Assembly (NCBI GenBank): GCA_937952875.1
Contig: CALFDI010000193.1
Location: forward strand, 1-11,737
Source: an uncultured Verrucomicrobiales bacterium
GTDB lineage: Bacteria; Verrucomicrobiota; Verrucomicrobiia; Verrucomicrobiales; Akkermansiaceae
DNA length: 11,737 bases
Reading direction: 5' to 3'
The stretch's first letter is position 1, and each line of letters opens with the position of its first letter. Positions 6,593-11,737 of this stretch are shown in pieces. The notes beneath the pieces were generated by a model. That model searched no databases. It was not told the origin of the DNA and saw only the letters and a list, made by a program, of their open reading frames with translations. The position numbers and the translations under genes are program-made.

Positions 6593-8392
6593 TCATTTTT
6601 TCCTGACAGTCATTTCTCCTATCCGTTCTATATCGAGAAAAAAGCAACCAAGAGTTTTGTCTGGCTCTTGTGGAAATTGGCCTTCTAGCCACGATTCCAC
6701 ATCGTAATCCCCCACCACGAGATCAAGTTCGACCGGGATAGCCAGCATGGGACTGCGGAGCCGTGCTGCGACTTCATTTCTGCCAAAAAGCAGCTTAGCC
6801 ACTCCATGCGGAGTCGTCGCGAGTGATGCATCTGGAGACTTAAGAGCTTCAGGCGGCAGACTATACATAGTCATCCTATAGCGCCCATCACGGACGACTT
6901 TTACTTTCCAGAATCCACGCAACTCTTCTAAAGCAATGTCTTCGCCCTTTTGCACCTTACGCAGACTTTGCAAATAGCGACGAATCTGGCCTTGATTCCA
7001 GACCATTTCCGCACCACGCGAGCCGGGTGTGAGATCACTTGCATGCCAATCATGTGCCGTCAAACGCGTCACCGGCTCTGCCTGATGGCCGACTTCAATG
7101 GGAACATAGGAGAAAATCTGCTGACGCTGACCTTTCCACCAGTCTTGATACGCCTGCAGCATGCGGAATGCTGTGCCTGACTCTTTTTCCAACACGTCTG
7201 TCTCTTGAGCAGAATCATTCCGCATATCGAAAAAACGCGTCTCAACGAGGCGAAACTCATCATTTCTGACGGCGAAGTGACGCATACGAGCAAAGGATGG
7301 ATCATCACGGCTAGACCAGCGTCCTCGATTAGTAAACCAGAGCCGGTCTTTGATCGCCTCCCCCTTTCCCAGCAAATAATCAGACCAGTCAGCCCCGACT
7401 AGATTCAGTCCATCCTTTATAGGAACTCCAGCTAAGCCACAGAGAGTAGGGAGAAAGTCCACATGACCAGAGATATTGTTCGTTTCGAGATCTGAGGATA
7501 TTTTCCCCTTCCAGCTTATCCAAGACGGAACGCGCACGCCACCTTCATCGACCGATCCTTTTCTCCCCTTCATCCCGGCGTTATAGCCACTTCCAGCTGT
7601 TCCGTTATCCGAGAGAAACCAGATAATCGTATTCTCACGATCAACCGTCTCTAGAAGACTCCCGATCTGAGAGTCCATATCTTCGATAAGGGCATAGAAA
7701 TCGATAAGCTCTTCCCCGACTCCGCGTTTTTTCAAAGTATCTTGCCACTCTTTCTTCACCGTCCATGGCTGATGGGCCACATTGAGAGGAATGTAGGCGA
7801 AGAATGGCTTATCTGACTCTTCACGAGACCACTCGATCGCCTGCTGAATGAAGACCTCTGTGCAGAATCCTTCGGTCTTCACCCATTGTCCATTATGCCA
7901 GAGAGTCGGATTCATATACGAGTTCCCCCAGTAATCAGGCGACTGGCCAATACCGCCTCCTTTATGAATGAACACTTCTTGAAATCCTCTATCTTCTGGG
8001 CGTGATGGGGCATTATCGCCCAGATGCCATTTCCCAAATATACCCGTGCGGTAGCCAGCTTTTTGAAAAAGATCAGCCACAGTGGGAATTCCTTTTTTCA
8101 GAAGAGACCGACCACTTATCGTGTGGCTCACGCCGACTTCAAATGGCCAACGCCCCGTCATGAGTGCCGCACGGGTCGGAGAGCAAGTCGGACTCACATA
8201 GTAGCGATTGAACTGCGCAGACGCAGCATGCAAGGCATTAAGGTTCGGCGTTTTTATGACAGCATTGCCGTGGCATTCGAGATCGCCATATCCCACATCA
8301 TCCGCCAGCACCACGATTACATTCGGCCTTTCTGCCACCGCATGAAGAGTTAGCCATGCGAGAACGAGAAGAGTGAGTTTTTTAACGGACAC
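6593..8392 (-). CDS. Secreted sulfatase of the arylsulfatase A-like (S1) family
   Basis: A 599-residue exported enzyme that hydrolyses sulfate esters, probably of a carbohydrate. It has a signal peptide (KKLTLLVLAWLTLHAVA, likely cleavage after Ala20), then RPNVIVVLADDVGYGDL with metal ligands Asp31 and Asp32. The sulfatase signature CSPTRAALMTGRWP follows, with Cys70 as the formylglycine precursor and Arg74. GKWHLG (Lys121, His123), His207 and SDNG (Asp262, Asn263) complete the active site. The Cys-type site needs a formylglycine-generating enzyme, which is not in the window. After about 430 the C-terminal part is unusually long, with a beta-rich end (about 490-599) that may bind substrate or resemble non-catalytic domains of other planctomycetal and verrucomicrobial sulfatases. 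The start codon is GTG, placed directly before the signal peptide. It is first in a leftward pair with the DPxAA-repeat gene. The substrate cannot be told from sequence. Confidence 0.95.
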   Translation of the reverse strand: MSVKKLTLLVLAWLTLHAVAERPNVIVVLADDVGYGDLECHGNAVIKTPNLNALHAASAQFNRYYVSPTCSPTRAALMTGRWPFEVGVSHTISGRSLLKKGIPTVADLFQKAGYRTGIFGKWHLGDNAPSRPEDRGFQEVFIHKGGGIGQSPDYWGNSYMNPTLWHNGQWVKTEGFCTEVFIQQAIEWSREESDKPFFAYIPLNVAHQPWTVKKEWQDTLKKRGVGEELIDFYALIEDMDSQIGSLLETVDRENTIIWFLSDNGTAGSGYNAGMKGRKGSVDEGGVRVPSWISWKGKISSDLETNNISGHVDFLPTLCGLAGVPIKDGLNLVGADWSDYLLGKGEAIKDRLWFTNRGRWSSRDDPSFARMRHFAVRNDEFRLVETRFFDMRNDSAQETDVLEKESGTAFRMLQAYQDWWKGQRQQIFSYVPIEVGHQAEPVTRLTAHDWHASDLTPGSRGAEMVWNQGQIRRYLQSLRKVQKGEDIALEELRGFWKVKVVRDGRYRMTMYSLPPEALKSPDASLATTPHGVAKLLFGRNEVAARLRSPMLAIPVELDLVVGDYDVESWLEGQFPQEPDKTLGCFFLDIERIGEMTVRKK

Positions 8393-8420
8393 AGGTGTAA
8401 TATCACTCTAATCATAAGGC
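8393..8420. promoter_or_regulatory. 28-base divergent start-to-start interval between sulfatase and phosphatase genes
   Basis: Only 28 bases lie between the sulfatase GTG and the phosphatase ATG. At least one promoter must therefore extend into the opposite gene, or transcripts have very short leaders. The interval contains TAATAT on plus (overlapping TGATATTA on minus), a possible shared -10 area, and AAGG four bases or so before the ATG at 8421, the only ribosome-site-like bases. Confidence 0.4.
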
Positions 8421-8909
8421 ATGGCAAGTTCACCCTACCGCATCCTTTTCGTCTGCCTTGGTAATATCTGCCGCTCCCCTGCCGGTGAGAATACAATGAA
8501 CCACCTTATAGAACTCGCTGGCCTCACAGATCACATCATCAGTGACTCTGCTGGCACAGCCGGATGGCACACTGGTAAAGGCCCTGATCCACGAATGACG
8601 AAAACGCTCGAATCACGCGGAATCACTGTCACTGGCAGAGCTCAGCAACTCACTTCAGAGCTCCTCGCTAGCCATGATCTCATCCTTACTATGGATGACG
8701 ACAATTATCATGAGGCGCTGAAAGTCGATTCTCAGAACCTTTATCGAGAAAAAATCAAACGCTTCACCTCCTTCTGTGAAAACAGCACACTCACTGAAGT
8801 GCCGGATCCGTATTACGGAGGAGACGATGGCTTTGAAACGGTCGCAGATCTCATGCAAGACGGCTGCACCCACATCCTCGCACAGATTAAAAAAGAACGC
8901 TCTCTATGA
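8421..8909 (+). CDS. Low-molecular-weight protein tyrosine phosphatase
   Basis: A 162-residue cytoplasmic phosphatase of the LMW-PTP family, which removes phosphate from tyrosine or, in some bacteria, arginine residues. The P-loop C-x5-R-S is near the N-terminus as expected: VCLGNICRSP, nucleophile Cys12 and Arg18, with Asn15. The general acid Asp129 sits in VPDPYYGG, the typical D-P-[Y/F] motif. The length is normal for the family (about 150-165). Residues DSAGTAGWHTGKGPDPRM (42-59) match the conserved region after the first helix. It is divergent from the sulfatase, and its TGA overlaps the ATG of the peptidase/deacylase gene (ATGA), so the two are translationally coupled. Whether it acts on protein or on a small phosphorylated compound cannot be judged; there are no Wzc-like kinase or capsule genes nearby. 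Confidence 0.94.
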   Translation: MASSPYRILFVCLGNICRSPAGENTMNHLIELAGLTDHIISDSAGTAGWHTGKGPDPRMTKTLESRGITVTGRAQQLTSELLASHDLILTMDDDNYHEALKVDSQNLYREKIKRFTSFCENSTLTEVPDPYYGGDDGFETVADLMQDGCTHILAQIKKERSL

Positions 8910-10033
8910 CTGCCACCTCACTCCTTCAAGACCTCGTCCGTATCCCCTCCGTCAACCCTGAGGACACACCGGGCACACATCTCACTGGTGAGAAAGCGAT
9001 GGCTGATTATCTCGCCCCACTTCTCAGCAGTTGGGGCTTCGATGTGACGCTAGAAGACGTCCGCCCAGACCGCCCTAACCTCATCGCCCGAGCACCAGGC
9101 CCAGCAGATCGTCCCCGCATCCTATTAGGCCCTCACCTAGATACGGTTGGCATCGTAGGTATGACGATTGATGCCTTTTCCGGAGAAGAAAAAGATGGCT
9201 GCATCTGGGGGCGTGGATCATCAGATACGAAAGGCCCCATGACCGCTATGCTCATCGCACTCCGGGACTGCCAAGACATCCTTCCTAAGCTTCCAGTTGC
9301 GATAGACTTTGTCGCCTTTATGGGAGAAGAGTCCTCGCAATGGGGATCGCAAGACTTCGCTGCCAAATACGCCAAAGACTATGTATTCGCCATCGCCGGT
9401 GAGCCAACTTCTCTCGACATCGTCCATGCAAACAAAGGGTCACTCTGGGCTACACTCAGCTGCAGCGGAAAGGCTGCTCATTCTTCGAAGCCACACCTGG
9501 GAGACAATGCCGTTCTAAAGCTCGCCCGAAGCCTCGATTATCTGAATCGTAAGCTGACAAATAGACTCGCCACCTATGATCACCCGATCCTAGGTCACGC
9601 CACTATAAATATAGGAACATTTCATGGCGGCACTCGGCCTAATATCGTCCCAGATCACGCAGAATCCATCATAGATATCCGCACCACACCACCTCTCGAT
9701 CGCGAAGGTGGCGCACTTCCTCTTTTAAAGGAAATGATCACGGCAGCTAAACTCCCAGTCACGGTGAGTCACGCCGCAGAAAATCCTTCAATGGAGACAG
9801 ATGTGGAGAACCCTTACATCCAGAAACTACTCACATGCATGCCTACGACACGTGCAGTAGGTGCACCTTGGTTCTCAGATGCAGCACATTTATCTAATGC
9901 AGGGATTCCTTCAGTGTGTGCCGGTCCAGGCAGCATCGATCAGGCGCACACATGTGATGAGTTTATCAAAATCAGCGACCTGGAAGAAGGTGTGACGTTT
10001 TTTAAGAATTTCATACTGTCCCATCGCCCCTAA
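8906..10033 (+). CDS. M20-family metallopeptidase/deacylase (ArgE/DapE/CPG2-like)
   Basis: A 375-residue two-zinc amidohydrolase, most likely cytoplasmic, as it has no signal peptide. The catalytic domain carries the M20 motifs in order: GPHLDTV (His77, Asp79), GRGSSDTKGP (bridging Asp107), MGEES (general base Glu141, ligand Glu142), AGEPT (Glu166) and the final ligand His348 in IDQAHTCDEFI. The lid/dimerisation domain lies at about 175-285 with GKAAHSSKPHLGDNA (His192), as in ArgE, DapE and carboxypeptidase G2. The substrate is an N-acyl amino acid or a short peptide; ArgE-like acetylornithine deacetylase is one option, but no arginine or lysine genes are adjacent, so I give no symbol. The ATG overlaps the phosphatase stop by four bases. 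A 111-base gap without a clear terminator separates it from mgtE. Confidence 0.93.
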   Translation: MTATSLLQDLVRIPSVNPEDTPGTHLTGEKAMADYLAPLLSSWGFDVTLEDVRPDRPNLIARAPGPADRPRILLGPHLDTVGIVGMTIDAFSGEEKDGCIWGRGSSDTKGPMTAMLIALRDCQDILPKLPVAIDFVAFMGEESSQWGSQDFAAKYAKDYVFAIAGEPTSLDIVHANKGSLWATLSCSGKAAHSSKPHLGDNAVLKLARSLDYLNRKLTNRLATYDHPILGHATINIGTFHGGTRPNIVPDHAESIIDIRTTPPLDREGGALPLLKEMITAAKLPVTVSHAAENPSMETDVENPYIQKLLTCMPTTRAVGAPWFSDAAHLSNAGIPSVCAGPGSIDQAHTCDEFIKISDLEEGVTFFKNFILSHRP

Positions 10034-10144
10034 TGCTTTTATAACTTATTACAAAGCGCCCTTAAATAAGAAGAACAGATCTACCCGCTGAAGTAAGCTA
10101 GCGTGATAATCGGCACTTAAATTGCTCATCTCTGCCCTACCACT

Positions 10145-11542
10145 ATGTCCACATTGGAAGCCCCTGAAGACCCTCATTTCGAAGAAAACAACACTCCACG
10201 CTGGAAAAAGATCAAAGACGCACTCGAAGCTCAAGAGATCGAAATCATTCAGAAAATCCTCGGTGAGGCTACAGTAGATGACCAACGCCGAATCATCTCA
10301 CGTCTCAGTCTGGATGAGAGAGAGCAGCTGTGTAAGCTATTACCTATCGAAGAAACCGCTCAGCTCTTCGAGCATCTCATCGAAGAACAGGCCACCGAAC
10401 TCCTCGAAGAGATGCCGGCCGACGTGGCTGCTGACGTCATCGAGGAGCTTCCTGCTGATCTAAGTGGTGACCTTCTACGAGAAATCGACGAGAAAAACTC
10501 TACAGCTATTCTAGCCGAAATTGATGACTCCGAAGAATCAGCCGAACTACTAGAAAGATCAAAATTCGCATGGGACTGCGCTGGCGGCCTCATGTCAGAT
10601 CGTGTCGTTTCCTTTCCAGAAACGACAACTGTGCAAGAGGTTCTTACCGATCTAGGCGAGCATTCGGAAGACTACTCTGACGCAGATGTTCAGTATTTCT
10701 ACGTCGTCGATAGCGGGCAAAAGCTCACCGGAGTGCTCGCCCTGAGAACACTCGTTCTGAGCAAGCGCAATACAGCCATTAGTGACTTAATGATACAGGA
10801 TCCCATGTCTGTCTCTGTAGATGCCACGCTCGAAGAACTGGAAGACTTTTTCGAAGAGAAGAATTACCTCGGATTCCCCGTGGTAGACGATCAGGGGAAG
10901 CTACGAGGCCTCATCTCTCGTGGAGATCTCAATGAAGCTCTCTCTGATAGACAAACTGAAGGTTACCTTAAGTCCAGCGGTATCGTTGGTGGTGAAGAAC
11001 TCAGAAGTATGCCTCTCAAGGACCGCTGCCTGCGCCGACTCGCATGGCTCGGACCGAATATTTTACTCAATCTCCTAGCTGCTAGTGTCATCGCAGCACA
11101 TGAGGAAACTCTTCAGGCAGTGATCGCTCTCGCCATATTCCTCCCGATGGTCTCAGACATGAGCGGGTGCTCTGGCAATCAAGCCGTCGCTGTCAGTATT
11201 CGAGAGCTCACACTCGGTGTGATTCAGCCTCGCGACTATATGCGTGTATTATTTAAAGAAGGCCTGCTCGGCATTAATAACGGAATCGTCCTAGGAATCG
11301 TTCTCGGAGTCATCGCTGCTATCTGGAAAGATAGCGTGTATCTCGGAGTCGTCGTTGGCTCTGCTCTCGCGCTTAATACGATTTTGTCTGTGCTCCTCGG
11401 TGGACTCATCCCACTCGCACTGAAAAAGCTAAAAGTCGATCCAGCACTGGCCTCTAGTCCGATTTTGACAACATGCACAGATATGTGCGGCTTCTTCCTA
11501 GTTTTAAGCGTGGCTAGCCTCTTTTTGACTCAGCTGACTTAA
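10145..11542 (+). CDS. mgtE: MgtE-family magnesium transporter
   Basis: A 465-residue inner-membrane Mg2+ channel/transporter with the full family architecture. The cytosolic N domain (about 20-140) has repeated acidic helices such as LLEEMPADVAADVIEELPAD. A CBS pair follows (about 145-270; LMSDRVVSFPETTTVQEVL and LMIQDPMSVSVDATLEEL, ending FPVVDDQGKLRGLISRGDL). After a plug-like helix come about five transmembrane segments (300-463). The selectivity Asp is present as Asp446 in LTTCTDMCGF, matching the Asp of Thermus MgtE. The usual 'GGNxGNQ' stretch reads MSGCSGNQA (339-347), with Cys and Ser where Asn and Ala are common. The N and CBS domains in this family act as the Mg2+ sensor that closes the pore. 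I see no M-box riboswitch or other leader in the 111 bases upstream, and no Shine-Dalgarno sequence before the ATG. Confidence 0.96.
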   Translation: MSTLEAPEDPHFEENNTPRWKKIKDALEAQEIEIIQKILGEATVDDQRRIISRLSLDEREQLCKLLPIEETAQLFEHLIEEQATELLEEMPADVAADVIEELPADLSGDLLREIDEKNSTAILAEIDDSEESAELLERSKFAWDCAGGLMSDRVVSFPETTTVQEVLTDLGEHSEDYSDADVQYFYVVDSGQKLTGVLALRTLVLSKRNTAISDLMIQDPMSVSVDATLEELEDFFEEKNYLGFPVVDDQGKLRGLISRGDLNEALSDRQTEGYLKSSGIVGGEELRSMPLKDRCLRRLAWLGPNILLNLLAASVIAAHEETLQAVIALAIFLPMVSDMSGCSGNQAVAVSIRELTLGVIQPRDYMRVLFKEGLLGINNGIVLGIVLGVIAAIWKDSVYLGVVVGSALALNTILSVLLGGLIPLALKKLKVDPALASSPILTTCTDMCGFFLVLSVASLFLTQLT

Positions 11543-11706
11543 AACTGAATAGCCGTAAAAGAGGTATACGAAGAATAAAAGGAAACTGCTAAAGACACCG
11601 CAAAAGGCTCTTCAACTCAAACTTTCCCGAGTCATCTCTCTCATTGTATCGCCGTCCAGTTTTGCCAGGTTCTTTTTTCTGATTAGTAATTAGATCCGCA
11701 CACAAA

Positions 11707-11737
11707 AAAGTCGCAGAAGACATTCCTCTGCGACTTT
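11707..11737. terminator. Hairpin terminator at right edge
   Basis: An 11-bp perfect stem AAAGTCGCAGA/TCTGCGACTTT (11707-11717 with 11727-11737) encloses a 9-base loop. On the minus strand it is followed by six Ts (11709-11704), so it can end a leftward gene from beyond the window. Its plus-strand tail is cut by the edge, so it may also end mgtE. The 164 bases between mgtE and the hairpin hold nothing I recognise. Confidence 0.75.

Noticed and set aside
10034..10144. Mg2+ riboswitch or terminator before mgtE
   Set aside because: Only a weak CTTATT/AATAAG pairing is visible; there is no M-box-like structure and the gap is too short for one.
1..11737. CRISPR arrays, insertion sequences, tRNA or rRNA genes, phage genes
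   Set aside because: No regularly spaced repeats, transposase or integrase motifs, terminal repeats or tRNA-like cloverleaf were seen on either strand.

Overview
The window looks like chromosomal DNA of a free-living, probably marine bacterium of the Verrucomicrobiota. This placement is inference from gene content: a secreted Arg-Pro-Asn type sulfatase, a membrane-anchored protein built of 'W..xDPxAA' repeats, a stand-alone rpsP, and mostly weak or absent Shine-Dalgarno sequences. A relative in the Planctomycetota or Lentisphaerota cannot be excluded. By eye, the left part (about 1-4,900) is more AT-rich and holds signalling or accessory genes. The right part is richer in G+C and holds more ordinary metabolic and housekeeping genes.

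Left part, leftward operon: a class I SAM-dependent methyltransferase of the PhcB type (the family of the 3-hydroxy fatty acid methyl ester autoinducer synthase) is followed, with its stop codon directly abutting the next ATG, by a six-transmembrane hybrid histidine kinase. The kinase's receiver domain runs off the left edge of the window. This is the layout expected of a Phc-like 'methyl ester signal plus membrane sensor kinase' cell-cell communication system, and it is the most interesting feature here. A 475-base intergenic region with several palindromes, one a strong inverted repeat at 3229-3248, separates it from a divergent, HTH-only AraC-family regulator. That regulator converges on, and overlaps by 11 bases, a divergent heme oxygenase-like gene in which the usual proximal heme-ligand histidine is a tyrosine.

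Middle: a 0.3-kb intergenic stretch leads to rpsP (ribosomal protein S16), which stands alone rather than in an rpsP-rimM-trmD-rplS operon. It ends in a strong bidirectional terminator with a cUUCGg loop. From the right, a leftward pair (sulfatase, then the DPxAA-repeat membrane protein) ends at the same terminator.

Right part: the sulfatase and a low-molecular-weight protein tyrosine phosphatase gene are divergent, with only 28 bases between their start codons. The phosphatase gene overlaps an M20-family peptidase/deacylase gene by ATGA. These are followed by an MgtE-type magnesium transporter. The window ends inside or at a hairpin terminator.
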